Below the pieces are notes generated by a model that was not told the origin of the DNA, searched no databases, and saw nothing but the letters and a program-made list of their open reading frames with translations. Both the position numbers and the translations under genes were made by a program. 64,000 nucleotides of DNA from Falciphora oryzae (lineage: Eukaryota > Ascomycota > Sordariomycetes > Magnaporthales > Magnaporthaceae). Location: the NCBI GenBank assembly GCA_000733355.1, contig JNVV01000075.1:62001-126000 (forward strand), given 5' to 3'. Positions 1 through 11,088 of the stretch are shown here, piece by piece. The stretch's first letter is position 1. Every line of letters begins with the position of its first letter.

Positions 1-657
1 AGCCCGTCCGACTGGGCGTCGAGTGCCACAACTACCCGGGCTTCAACGCCGCCACGGGCGAGGCAGGGCCGTGGGCGCTCTACGCCTCCTCGACCGACGA
101 GCCCGTCGCCTGGAACGCGGGCTCGACGGTTTCCGATGTCGACCCGAGCGTTCAAGCCAAATATCAAGTACGACCCGCCCCGCCGCCGTCCAAGGCCCCT
201 TTTCATCTCCACGTCCGCTCCTGCAGCTTTGGCTAACCAACTCCCTTTCCTCCTCCAGGTCGGCATCACTATCGAGGGCCCAGTGGCCAAGCTCGCGCTC
301 AAGTGCGGCCCCAGCGCCTCGGACCCGTTCCCGGACGGGCGCGGCGGCCTGCAGGCCTGGTACAACGACGAGTGGGCGCGCGTGACGCACGGTCCGGGCA
401 ACGACAACGCGTTCCTGCTAGTCGGCCAGCAGCGCGGGGTCGGCCGCAGCGCCGAGCTGCAGGCCCACGCGCACATCTTCGCCAACGGCACCCAGCAAGA
501 GGGCGTGTTCCTCGGCTGGATGGGCCGCACGACCTGGGCCTACAAGCGCCAGGTCGGCAGCGACGGCATCGAATACTACCGCCTCAGGTTTCTGCTAAAC
601 CCTGACAAGCTGGAGGAGGGCGAGTTCAAGGGCTTTGTCCGTGTTGGCGGTTTCTAG
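1..657 (+). CDS. Unrecognised protein, 3' part of gene (5' end outside window)
   Basis: The reading frame enters from before the window. Exon segments are about 3-167 and 259-657, joined over a 91-bp intron (168-258) with a GTACGA donor and a CTCCAG acceptor after a pyrimidine-rich stretch. The join is in phase 0 and gives 187 visible residues ending in a TAG stop. The visible part is soluble-looking, Gly/Trp-rich and without membrane segments. It contains a short Cys-His-Asn stretch near the start and an Asn-Gly-Thr glycosylation-type site. I do not recognise the family. The open frame that starts at the ATG at 136 runs through the intron and is not the real start. Confidence 0.6.
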   Translation, partial: SPSDWASSATTTRASTPPRARQGRGRSTPPRPTSPSPGTRARRFPMSTRAFKPNIKYDPPRRRPRPLFISTSAPAALANQLPFLLQVGITIEGPVAKLALKCGPSASDPFPDGRGGLQAWYNDEWARVTHGPGNDNAFLLVGQQRGVGRSAELQAHAHIFANGTQQEGVFLGWMGRTTWAYKRQVGSDGIEYYRLRFLLNPDKLEEGEFKGFVRVGGF

Positions 658-3060
658 ACGATAGACTGGGCGGGGCGATAGCTTGACTCTGACGTCGGAG
701 GGCGACGGGGACTTCGTCGGAGGTGCGGCCACTTGAAAAGACCACCTGGGTGTTGGTATTAGTTGATAAATGCCACATTACTCCCTCTCGACAGGTGACT
801 GCGCTGTGGATGCAATGTGTCGATGGATGTCGAAACCATTCCATGAAGCTTGTGCATCCAACTCGGCGGCGGCAGGCTGGTTCTGCTGCCACATCTCGGC
901 TGGTGGCGACATGGGAGAAGGCGGGGCTTATGACGTCGCGGGGGCTGTTTCCAGCCGGAAAAGGGGAACGCGCCGATATATCTACTGGCTTGGGAACTTT
1001 CCTTGTAGAAACGTCTGCTGCTTGGCAAAAGTGATGCTGCGCCCGGAGATCGCGCTCGGGAACGACGTAGGTGAGGTGGGGGTCTTTGGCATATACGCCG
1101 GATCGCGGACTGACGCTGATAGACACATGAAGCCCCCGGCCCACTAGGCCTGGCTTGTTGGGGACTGATATGAAAACGGTGCATCCAGAAAGCATGAGAA
1201 CCGGCGTTGCGACTGGCTGCCGTTTCTCCGTGTGTATTGGCTACGGCCTGCCAAGAGCCGAACAGAGGGTTGCAGTTTTCACGCTTCCCAAGTTCCCACA
1301 TATGGTCCAACGTCGAGTCGGCGCGCCATCGCACATCCGAGGGAGGAGAGGTTCGGCGATGGCTGGGAGGTGGGGGCCGTGCTTGCCGGGGAGCCGCACG
1401 TGCTAGCCGGCGCGGACGGCAAGACGCTTCCGAGAATGGACCCAGCACACCAACGCCGTGCAGGCTGCCCGCGTGCCGGGTGCCAGGACGCTCAGGCAAT
1501 CAGGCACAAGGCACAAGGCACGCGGTAGGTCGGCTCAGCCAGGCTAGCAGCGGCACCCTGGTGACCGAGCTTCCGGATGCCTGAGGTCCCTGAGTCTCGA
1601 CAGGCACGTGGCGCGGAAGCCAACGCGTGTCTCGGGAGGGTGAAAGACATGATGCTGGTCTGGAAGCGCCGGGGACGCATCGCCTCGACGACAGGAATGT
1701 GCGCTGGGTATTCCTGGCAGCAGGTTGGGAAAAGTCTGCTCTAGCTTTTTGCTGCAAATTGAGGGGGAGGGGCTCGGGCTTGCCGTTTCTGGCTAGCCGC
1801 GAGTCAGGACTGCCGCCGCGGGGAAGCCAGCACTGGCCAGCACAACACTTGACCACAAGGGACATGGAATAAACGGCACGCACGGCCGGCTGCTGCGCCA
1901 GATGCCGGGGATCACGGTGTTTATCTTTTTATGCCGTCGATCGTTATTATCGGGCGCCTCCCATTTGTGCACGTCGCTGGTGGCTGTCAAGTGTTCCCAT
2001 GAGTCAGCCCGGCAGGCGCCTCCCAGCCAGTCACGTCCTGTCCGAGGACGCTAGCCGACCCTCCAGGATTCGACCATCAACAAACGTAAATTAAAAGACG
2101 GACATTGTTTTTGGGAAAGACACTCCGGCAAACCCAGCCGATGCGGGAATTAAAGACAAAGCAAAAATATCTCTAGACTTTCAACCGCCTCGTTGTCAAC
2201 CCCGCCACGTCAGGACGCTGCACTCAACATGCCGCCCAGCTCACCGGGTGGAGGTCGGTGCTTGGGCGGTGAAGGGCGACAAACCTGCCGTGGCAGGCTT
2301 GGGTGCATGCGTTGCATGTGAGCGGCCCGAGCTCGACTTCTCTCGCTGGAGGGGGAGGGGTTGCACCAAGGCTAGCGGGCGGGCAGGCGCCAAATGAGGT
2401 CGTGATGCGGTGGGACCGGTGCGACTGCTAGCCCGCCCTGGTGGCCGCTTTCTGCCTGGCGCCGTGGGGCCTGCCCCGCCGGTTGCTGCAGCTACACTGG
2501 ACCCTGGCCGCAATTCTTTTTTCCCACTGGGCGGGCTCGAATTGGCGGTGACTTGTTCGGTTGGCTCTTTTTTCTGCTGCTTGTCCCGCCTGCACGCTGC
2601 ACCGAGCTGCACACCAAGCTGCACCACCTCGCAAAGTCTAGTCGCTTCTGCTCCGTCCACATATCTTACCGCCTGCTTGCTTTGCTTGCTCTCCATCCAC
2701 ATCCAGAACCTTCCACCTACCAGACCTGCAGAACAACACCGCCTTCGTATCAGGGCCTGCTCAATCGCTCAATCAGCGTACGTGCCAGTCCTTGCCCTCG
2801 GAGATCTGATCCCGCCCGCTCCGGTCCTGGCGACGCTTGCATGCCAACCAGATCCCGTGCCCATCTCTCGTCCTGTCATCGGTCAGCACAAAGCTAATTA
2901 TTGAATCTGCAACCAGACACTTCCACGGCTCTCCCGGACCCCTAGACACTTTCCTCTCCGCCAAAAGCACACCGACGGAGTCTTCAAGGCCCCGCGGCAC
3001 AACCCCTCCACAACCCACCTACCCAGAACCCCCAGTCCAACAGACAAGATAGGGAAAAGA
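658..3060. other. Intergenic region, no gene recognised
   Basis: About 2.4 kb with only short, overlapping, compositionally random open frames on both strands. The last 400 bases before 3061 are pyrimidine- and AC-rich, as expected for the promoter and leader of the coiled-coil gene that follows. No repeat, tRNA or transposon signature was seen. Confidence 0.5.
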
Positions 3061-4922
3061 ATGTTCGGGCTATTCGGCTCATCCAAGGCCCCGGAGAAGG
3101 ACGACTCCAAGGACCTGCAGGCAAAGGTCGACGAGCTCACCGAGGAGCTGTCCACGGCCAAGGAGGACATCGAGACGCGCGATGCCGAGATCGAGAGCCT
3201 GAAGGAGCGTGCCGACGAGCTGTCGGCCGCCAAGGCCGCCTTCGAGAAGCAGAAGGCTGAGCTCGAGGCCAGTGTAAAGGCTGCCTCGAGTAACGCCGAG
3301 TCCCGCGAGGGCGAGATCAAGGCCCTGACCGCCCAGGTCGACGACCTCACCAAGCAGAAGGCCGACGTCGAGAAGCAGCTGGCAGAGGCTCAGGCAGCCA
3401 AGGAGGCCGCTGAGCAAGAGTCACAAGCCAAAATCGTGCGTTGCTGTGTCTCTGCGTCTTTTCCTGTCCATCCCGCCTGTCCTGACCCCGCACTGACATT
3501 GACTCTTGCCCCTCCATCCAGTCCGCTCTCGAGCAGGCCCAGGCCCAGCTCAATGCCGAGGTTGAGAAGCTCAAGGCCGACGTGGCAGACGCCTCGTCCA
3601 AGCACGAGTCCGCCGAGAGCACCATCTCGTCCCTCCGCGAGGAGCACACTAAGCTCGTCGACGAGACCAATACTGCAAAGGAGACGCTCAAGACCGAGCT
3701 TCATGCCAAGATCGTGGCCCTGACTGCCGACCTCGAGGCCGCCAAGGCCGAGGCTGCGAGCGCCACCGGCGATGCCTCGGCCACCAAGACCAAGCTGGAG
3801 GAGCAGGTCAAGACCCTGACGGCCGAGCTTGAGGCTGCCAAGAATGACGCCCAGGCCGCCTCGGCAAAGGGCGAAGAGGCCATTGCCGCTGCCAAGGCTC
3901 AGGCCGAGAAGCTGCAGGAGGAAAACAGCGCACAGCAGAAGTCTGCTGCCGCCGCCGCCGAGGAGGCCGCTGCTAAGCTCGAGGCCAAGTCCAAGGAGCT
4001 GGAGGAGCTGCAGGCCAAGCTCGGCTCGGCTGACAGCGGTGCCGCCGAGACGCAGGCTAGCCTCGATAAGGCGAACGCCGATCTCGCTGCCAAGACCGAG
4101 GAGCTGTCCAGCACCACCTCTGCCCTCGAGGCTGAGAAGGCGGCCCATGCCGAGACCAAGACGGCTCTGGATACTGAGAAGGCCGCCAGCGCTGAGGCTC
4201 AGAAGGCCCTCGAGGCAGAGAAGGCCGCCGTCGCCGAGCTGAAGGCTGCTCTTGATGCTGAGAAGGCCAAGAGCGCAGAGGCCCAGAAGGCTCTCGAGGC
4301 CGAGCAGGCTGCTGTGGCCGAGGCCAAGGCGGCTCTCGAGTCGGAGAAGGGCACACACGCCGAGACCAAGAGCGCACTGGACGCTGCCCAGGCCTCCGGT
4401 TCTGACTCGGCCAAGGCCATTGAGGCTGAGAAGGCCGCTACGGCCGAGGCCAAGCAGGCTCTGGAGGCCGAGCAGGCCGCGCACAACGAGACCAAGAAGC
4501 AACTTGAGGCTGGCGCTTCGTCGCAGGCCGAGTCTGCCAAGGCCCTTGAGGCGGAGCAGAGCGAGCACGCTGAGACCAAGAAGAAACTCGAGAAGGAGGA
4601 GGCGGCCGTCGGCGTGGCCAAGGAGGTGATCGAGACGACGCAGGCCAAGGTGGCCAGCCTGGAGGGCCTGCTGGCCGAGTCGCAGGCGTCGGCGGCACTG
4701 GCTGCCGAGGTTCAGGTCAAGCTGCAGAAGGTCGAGGAGGAGGCCAAGTCGCTGAGTGAACGTCTCACCGAGACCGAGGCCAAGGCAACGGACCTGAGCA
4801 CCAAGCTCGAGGAGGCGCAGGGCCAGACCAAGACGGCCGAGAGCAGGACGTCGGAGCTCGAGGCCAAGCTCAAGGAGCTGTCGGTCGCTGCCGAGCAGTC
4901 GGCCGAGCCCAAGGCCGAGTAA
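3061..4922 (+). CDS. Long Ala/Glu/Lys-rich coiled-coil protein with 14-residue repeats
   Basis: Two exons (3061-3435 and 3522-4922) join in phase 0 over an 86-bp intron with a GTGCGT donor and a CCAG acceptor, giving about 591 residues. The N terminus (MFGLFGSSKAPEKDD) is a short non-helical tip. Almost everything after it is heptad-patterned coiled coil rich in Ala, Glu and Lys, with a single Cys-free composition and few aromatic residues. Residues about 326-480 are eleven consecutive 14-residue units, each two heptads. The protein has no signal peptide or membrane segment, so it is probably a cytoplasmic structural, scaffold or stress-type protein. Resemblance to myosin tail or LEA proteins would be compositional only, so no function is assigned. 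Codon use is strongly biased to C- and G-ending codons, which suggests high expression. Confidence 0.85.
4122..4583 (+). repeat. In-frame 42-bp (14-residue) tandem repeat, 11 units
   Basis: Within exon 2 of the coiled-coil gene, units of the form A-L-[ED]-[AT]-E-[KQ]-A-A-x-A-E-[TAL]-[KQ]-x follow each other without a spacer. Examples are ALEAEKAAHAETKT and ALDTEKAASAEAQK. A twelfth, degenerate unit (KLEKEEAAVGVAKE) follows at 4584-4625. Third-position variation between units shows the array is not very recent. Confidence 0.85.
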
Positions 4923-5216
4923 GATTAATGACTGTGTTTTGATTCCCCGGGTTTTTTTTTCCTTCTTACGATTCTATCACGACGTGGTGGAGAGGCATGA
5001 GCACACGCATACATGTAATGAGGTAGTCACTTGCGTATGACCTTGCGCATTGCTAGCACTAGATACCCCATCCCCCCTACCCCCTTTTTATCACGGCTTT
5101 CTCATGGTATAATGGTACAACTAGACTGCATTGGTTATGGTTACTGTGTTGTTTTTATTCTCTTCCGTGTCTTTGGGTCCATTTGATGTGCGTAGATGTC
5201 ACGTGTTGTCCTCTGT

Positions 5217-5771
5217 TCATCTGCGAAGTGGAGGGAATGCACCGCGACGTGAGAAGCCGAGGGCCAGCCAGCCGGCGATCAGACACAGGCCGCCGACGGG
5301 TGTGACGGGGCCCATGAAGCGGAAGCGGTCCGGGTCCAGGACCAGGGCGTACAGGCTGCCGCTGAACATGGTCATGCCGGCGGTGAAGAGGCCGGCGGCG
5401 ACGGGGTTGCCAGCACCGATGCCCGAGGCCAGCAGGACGGCGCCCGAGTGGACGAGCTGGAGGGGTGGTTAGGTCCGCGGATAGATAAGAGAGAGAGAGA
5501 GAGATAGGGGATTTATCGGGCTGACCTGGTATTGGGCGGCGGTGCCCCAGTTGGCCAGCTTCTGCGGGTCCGAGGTGTGCTTCTTGAGCCCGTGTGCACC
5601 AAAGGCCCCCAGGGCGACGGCGCTGGCGCCCGAGATGGCGCCGACCTTCCAGAAGAGGGCGCTCATTGTTGTCCACTGGTCTTCCCGGCTGTCTGGAGAC
5701 GTTTCTTGGGGTCGAAGGAGCGGGCTTGACTCGTCGGCGGGCGGGGTGTTGCTGTTGTTGGTGGCCATCAA
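5217..5771 (-). CDS. DUF423 (YgdD/TMEM256-like) small membrane protein
   Basis: Two exons on the minus strand (5771-5526 and 5456-5217) are split by a 69-bp intron that carries a CT-type microsatellite on the coding strand. The join is in phase 0 and gives 161 residues. After a polar N-terminal tail of about 40 residues, four hydrophobic segments are visible. The first carries the family-typical motif GASAVALGAFGAHGLKK, followed by a Q-Y-Q...H-S-G-A-V-L-L stretch and a last helix ending in GWLALGFSRR. Length and order match the DUF423 family of small four-helix membrane proteins, whose biochemical role is unknown. The second Met at 5768 is an equally possible start. Confidence 0.85.
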
Positions 5772-6234
5772 AAATGCGATGGGTTGTCGTTCTTTGATCC
5801 GAGAATTTGTCGCGGTCTTCCGGGCCGGCCCAGGCCATTTTGAGCTTCGCTGGAGGCCGAGCCGAGCCCCCGCTATCTACCAACCCCAACACGCCAGGTG
5901 CGGCACTGTGCTTTTCTACAGTGTGTCCCCTTTTTTCTACTTCCACTCGGTCCAGACAGCCTGCGATTGAATATTTTGCATCCATTCAAAAATATCACCA
6001 AACGCGCTGCGGCAGGGCGTACGAACGCATCAAAAGGATTCCCGGCAACCTTTGCTCGCAATCCCAGCGGCTTGATAGAAAACTCCCTCCGTCAATAAAA
6101 CTAGGTACATACAAGAAGTGAAGTCGCGGCGGCTTTGTCATCCTTTTTCTGCGCCACAACCTATGCTCCGGTTCCGTCCGGCCATCCAACTTTTTCGAGC
6201 TTTAGTCGCTCTACACAAGGCCCAGAAGCTCCAT
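5772..6234. other. Intergenic region, no gene recognised
   Basis: 463 bp that form the promoter side of the DUF423 gene and the 3' side of the AA9 gene. AT content rises near 5960-6130, as expected for a 3' flank. No other structure was seen. Confidence 0.5.
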
Positions 6235-7533
6235 TCAAGCAGTAAACGAGATGGCGCGGCGAGGCCTCTGCGGGAGGCAGCCACTGTTTCCCTGGTTGCC
6301 GTTGCTGCCGCTATTCCCCTGCTTCCCTTGGTTTCCCTGATTCTTGTTGCCGTTGTTCCTTTGGTTGCCTTGGTTGTTGTTTCTCTGGTTCCCCTGGCCA
6401 CCTTGGTTTTTGTTGTTACCATTGTTCCCCTGGTTGCCGCCAGCTCTTCCGTTGTTCCCGTTGTTTCCCTGGTTCCCCCCGCCGTTGCCGGAGTTGGGAT
6501 TGCTGCCTCTGTTGCCATTGTTCCCCTGATTGCTGCCGCCGTTGTCCCCGCTGTTGGGGTTATTCCCATTGTTGCCATTGCCCCCGTTATTCCCCCGGTT
6601 GCCACCATTGTTCCCTTGGTTGTTTCCATTGCCTCCGTTGCCTCCGTTGCCTCCCGTGTTGCTTCCTCCTCCGTTATTGCTGCCTCCTCCTGAACCTCCC
6701 CCTGAGCCGCCGCCGACTCCAGAGCCAGGGCCAGCCCCATTTCCGCCTCCATTCCCAGTACCGTTGCCACCTCCACTGCCTCCACCGATACCTCCTCCGT
6801 TTCCCGCTCCATCGCCACCCCCGAGCACAGCTGGGCCGGGGATCTTGTAGGTTGAGGCGTCAGTGCCGTAGAGGTTGAAGTGGATGCCCGGGTCGCTGTA
6901 CTTGTATCCCGTGTTGATGTCAAAGTTCTCGCTCGGCTTGACGGTGCCAGAGCCCGTCACCTCGACCTGGACGCAACTAGGATAAAACTGCGCGCCGCGG
7001 CCCGGGTTCTGGTCAAACGTGGCGTCCGACTCGTGGTGCGCGATGATCTCCTGCCGCACCATGTATTTTCCCGCGACCAGCTGCGGCAACTTGACGTCCG
7101 TCTTGCCCTTGCTGGCGATCAGGCGCTCGACCGCCCACTTGCCCCCGCTGAAGCCGTCCTCGGCGATCTTTGTCCAGATGGGCCCCGTGCCGTCCATGGA
7201 GTCGCCGCTGTAGGCCGCGACGTACGTGAGGATGGGCCCCTTGTGCGACGTGTCGATGATGTCGTCCCCCCGGTTGTCGTGGAACCACTCGAACGTGAGC
7301 GTGTCGCCGCCTGCCGCTTGGACGAACTTGGGCACCGCCTTGCCGCCGTTCTCGCCACAGGCCAGGGCGGGCGACTTGAGGTCCTTGACGGGGCTGTTGT
7401 TGGGAGGGGTGCGGATGTACGACTTGCGCCCGTCGCCCAGATCCTCGCCGTTGACGGACACGCCGAACATCCAGCTGTGCGCTGTGGCCGAGCCGCTGAG
7501 GGCGAGCGTCACGAGGCCTACCGTGAGGAGCAT
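6235..7533 (-). CDS. AA9 lytic polysaccharide monooxygenase with Gly/Asn-rich tail
   Basis: Single exon, 432 residues. A signal peptide (1-18) is cut just before His19, the N-terminal His that forms the copper histidine brace. The second brace ligand is His97 in DTSHKGP. The axial Tyr184 lies in QFYPSC, and His166/His167 and Gln182 fit the second-sphere positions. Cys59 and Cys187 fit the conserved disulfide. AA9 enzymes are secreted and cleave cellulose or other beta-glucans oxidatively. The catalytic domain ends near residue 235. It is followed not by a CBM1 cellulose-binding module but by about 190 residues of Gly, Asn and Gln ending in a basic stretch (GCLPQRPRRAISFTA). The catalytic part is a confident call; the role of the tail is unknown. 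Confidence 0.93.
   Translation of the reverse strand: MLLTVGLVTLALSGSATAHSWMFGVSVNGEDLGDGRKSYIRTPPNNSPVKDLKSPALACGENGGKAVPKFVQAAGGDTLTFEWFHDNRGDDIIDTSHKGPILTYVAAYSGDSMDGTGPIWTKIAEDGFSGGKWAVERLIASKGKTDVKLPQLVAGKYMVRQEIIAHHESDATFDQNPGRGAQFYPSCVQVEVTGSGTVKPSENFDINTGYKYSDPGIHFNLYGTDASTYKIPGPAVLGGGDGAGNGGGIGGGSGGGNGTGNGGGNGAGPGSGVGGGSGGGSGGGSNNGGGSNTGGNGGNGGNGNNQGNNGGNRGNNGGNGNNGNNPNSGDNGGSNQGNNGNRGSNPNSGNGGGNQGNNGNNGRAGGNQGNNGNNKNQGGQGNQRNNNQGNQRNNGNKNQGNQGKQGNSGSNGNQGNSGCLPQRPRRAISFTA
6274..6819 (-). repeat. Low-complexity GGN/GNN-coding region of the AA9 gene
   Basis: The coding strand is a run of GGN, AAC/AAT and CAA-type codons encoding irregular Gly-Gly-Asn, Gly-Asn-Asn and Asn-Gln-Gly tracts with occasional Ser, Pro, Arg and Lys. 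On the plus strand the same stretch reads as Pro/Leu/Phe-rich shadow frames. Confidence 0.8.
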
Positions 7534-8884
7534 GTTGAGGGAAGGATATATGTGCGAATGAGTGTGGCTAGAAGTGAAAAGTGCAGGTCCAGCTGACTAG
7601 CAAGGTAAAGTAAAAAGGGGTAGATGGTAATGAGCGAGAGAAGGGAAGAAGCAAGAGCCGCGAGGAGCTGCTGGCCACCTAGACGACAGACTGCAGACAA
7701 CGACCAAAGATGAGTACGTCGCCGGCTTTTATCCTTCTCAGCATCCTCCTTCCCACTCCCGGCCGGCATCCCCCCGCCGCCCTCGATATCATGCCAAAAA
7801 AAGGCCACGAGGCCACCCAGAAATCCACCAAGGGCACAGAGCGTTCGTGCATTGACGACTAAGCCTGTTAAGCATCTCCCATGCATCCAACCAGGTCGAT
7901 ATCCGCTTGAAGCTTTTCGAATCGGCTGCCTCGGCCGGTATCTCGTTCCGGAATCACGATCTGATGGTGTGATCCGTGGCCAATGGCTGCCCACGGCCTC
8001 CACACCCTTCTTGTTTCACATGCCAGCATTCACCATGTTACCCCTAATCCCTTCTCGGAACTCCGGTCCGGTCGAGGTTCTAGAGGGCTGCCAAATAAAT
8101 GAGGCCCACGTAAAGACGTACGTGTCAGCGGGGTGGCAGGGTTGGCAGACGGGGGATCTGTGGAGGTGCCAACGATCGATGGGTCGGTGGATGCCAAGAG
8201 GACCCTCAGGATGCAACGGAATCTGGCGGATCGACCCGAGCGCTGTTGTATTGCAGGGTGGTCCCAGAATGCAAGGCGCTTGATCTTCATCAGGCGGTGA
8301 TCGGCCTGCCCTGTGGGCGAATATCACCATCCAAAGGTCCTCGTAATTTTCCCCTCTGGTCCTGCCTAGACTGCATCTCCCGCCTCGTCTCAAGTGTTTC
8401 CAACAGAAGGATCATCCCGCGAATTGGGCCAGGCACAAAGTTTTCCTCTCCCGATCTTGTAACGCTGGCCTTCCCCATTTTCTGTCAGGAACTTGGGCGG
8501 GCCGATAGTCTGTTTTCTCGCGGAGGCGTCGTCCGATCCGTCAGGCTTCCACCAGACGCCAACCCCCGCGCAGATCCACAAGGGGCATCCCTGAGACGTT
8601 ATTACACAATCCTGGCTTATACGACGATCCCCCAGCTTTGTATCGACGCCGTTGGACGTCAGGACGAGCCTCCTAGGAGGGTTTCGTATGGCAGACAGAG
8701 AACACCAAACGCCACAGGCCTAGGCAGCACCCAAACCCACCAGGCCGCGCGCCTTGAAGGCGGAAGAGACAAACACTGAGGCATAGTGGACATCCCCTTC
8801 AGCTTACATCATTCTGTTCTCTGCAGCCACGCAAGCGCAACGGCCCGCACGCCTCAATACGCACGGCGTCGGCTTCATTTACGC
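7534..8884. other. Intergenic region, no gene recognised
   Basis: 1.35 kb between the AA9 start codon and the 3' end of the HET-domain gene. It contains the AA9 upstream region and several short overlapping open frames with no family features. Confidence 0.5.
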
Positions 8885-10514
8885 CTAAATTATAACCATG
8901 GATTGCGTCCCGCCACCAAGCTCCTCCAATGCGCCGTAGATCCGCCGTGGTCCCGACGGTTTCTGAATTTCGAACATACCAATGCGACGAAATGTGCCCT
9001 TATCCTCCTCCACGCGCTTCAACATCAGTCCCTTCAGCTCAGTGTCATCGAATCTGTCTCCCTCAAACACAGGCAGGCAATAAAGGCTCCCCGACGCGTC
9101 TTGCTGGGCGAAACGGTCGTTCCCCAGCAGATCCTCGTACGGGGCGTCAAGATAGATGTCCTGCCGCATTGAGAATTGTGTGAAGAAGTTCTCGTGAGAA
9201 CAAGGGATGTGGAAACCGTCGAATGCCATTGTCCAACCTTCCCGGCCGGCGGAGGAAGCCGCGGGTTCATTGCTGGCCAGTGGCAGCAGCTGCACCGGCC
9301 GCAGCAGCCCGCGCAGGCGCAGCCAACCCCCCTTGAACGGGCCCGCCGGGTCGTCGGTCGCGCGATCAATGTGATAGTCCTCCACCTCGAGGAGCGGAGA
9401 GTCTCCCTGGGAAGGCCTGAAGGAAACGGGGTGATCGACTGCAGCCCAGGACCAGCTTGGGGCACGGTATGGCACTGTTGCAGATGATCTTTCCTTGACC
9501 CGCCCGGCTGCGACATACCAAAGTAGGTCATTCATCAGGTAGTTGCGCCACAGTCCGGCAACGTAGTCGCCTCGACGCTGGCTCGCTGCGGCCCTTGCCA
9601 TCCCAGAGATGGCAACCAGCTTGTCGCTGGGAAAGGTAAGGTGGCAGTGTGTGTAGAAAGTAACTATCGTGTGCCAGGTGGCGGCTCCCTGATAAATGGT
9701 TGCTTCTGCAGGGCCGCGCCCCTTTTTTTCAAGGTTTCTTATACTTTTCCTGTCTTGGCCCAAAGACGCGAGGACTGGACTGAGCTCGGAAGCTTCTGCT
9801 TCCTGGCATTCCCAGTAAATTTGCCCGCGGCCAAAGTGCAGGATGCGAGGGGACAGCAGCCGTTCTTGCAAGACCCAGGCACGTGTATTGAGCAAAGCGC
9901 TCTCTACATCCTGCGACACCGACTCATACCCATGAGATATTGTGTAGGGTCGAGATTGCCACTGCCCATTGGTTCGAATTGGTATGCGCTGAGGTAAGAG
10001 CGTTTCCGGGCGTCGAGCATGTAAGAGAGAGTGTTTCCCATCGGGCGCGTCAAGCGCAGAGATGTTGCATAAGGAGTTGTGGTAAACTCTGTCCATGGTC
10101 TTGATCTCGCGGAGCGAGTCCGTGTTGTCTCCCCCCTGGATGATACAGAGAGAATCAATCCAGAGATATCTGACTCCGAGTTGCCTGGCAACGTAAACAG
10201 CATCCTGATACAGCCGTGGAAGGCGCGAGGTCGGGTAATGGCCCAAAAACTGGGCGTAGTTGCCGGTAGTGAGGACAAGACAGTCTGCGCTGCCCCAGCA
10301 GTGGCTGAGACTCATATAAGCGCCACTCACGGCGCTGTGTTTGGTTTCCACCAGAGATATGGTATCATCCGAAGTCTGATTGGCTTTGCAGTCGAGAAGG
10401 CGGGCTGGATACCAAGTTTTGCCATCGGCATCTGGTTTGCGGCATTTATGTGTTGAAATGCAAGAGTTGATCCAGGTCTTCGAAGTCGCCATCGTTTCAT
10501 CAGATTTGGTGCCA

Positions 10515-10522
10515 TTAGAAAG
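10515..10522 (+). repeat. Target site duplication, left copy (TTAGAAAG)
   Basis: Eight bases directly outside the left inverted repeat, identical to 13412-13419. Eight bases fits the range made by Mutator-type transposases. Confidence 0.9.
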
Positions 10523-10582
10523 GGGATTGTCTAGAACGTCCGGGCGTTTGGCTAGGAGGTCCGGTGATTGCGGGGCCACAGT
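10523..10582 (+). repeat. Left terminal inverted repeat of the MULE, 60 bp
   Basis: Begins GGGATTGTCTAGAACGTC. It is the exact reverse complement of 13352-13411. Beyond 10582 the two inner sequences stay only loosely similar for a further 30 or so bases. Confidence 0.95.
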
Positions 10583-11088
10583 TCGAACACATACGGCTTC
10601 GGTACCAGGTCAAATCTCCACCCAAATAACAAGTACCTCGAATCTCCTAATGGTGCTGCTATGCATAAAAAAACAACAAAAGCCAAAACACCAAATTAAA
10701 ATCCCGTAATATTTTTTAAAGCTATTCACATCGCTTAAATCCCCGCAACAACGATGCATTCCTAAGTCTCTCTAGCAGCCTCTAAAGCCTCCAGTTCGGC
10801 CTATTCAACCAAGCGGTTAAAATTACCTTCAAATTCAACGGGAATATCGTCAAATTCGTCGTCAGGGACCGTCATCTGCTAAAACGGCTGGTCGAGGTTC
10901 TCAAATCGACACTCCTCCTCAAACCGGGTAAAAAGTCGGGCTAAACGCCTAAGGGCAGCGGTGCCTGGCTCGTAAAGATCAAAAGGGTGGGAGCGGTCCT
11001 AAAAGGAGGAGGGGACCTCTGTTAACCCTGTCAGGTTAATAACAAAGGCGTTGCCCGCCAAAACGGGTGGGCGTAACTCGGATACGGC

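Noticed and set aside
3390..4568. 392-codon open frame on the minus strand, rich in Leu and Gly
   Set aside because: It is the antisense shadow of the repetitive coiled-coil gene; Leu/Gly richness follows from Ala/Glu/Lys codons read backwards.
6344..6850. Plus-strand Pro/Leu/Phe-rich frames
   Set aside because: Antisense of the Gly/Asn-rich tail of the AA9 gene.
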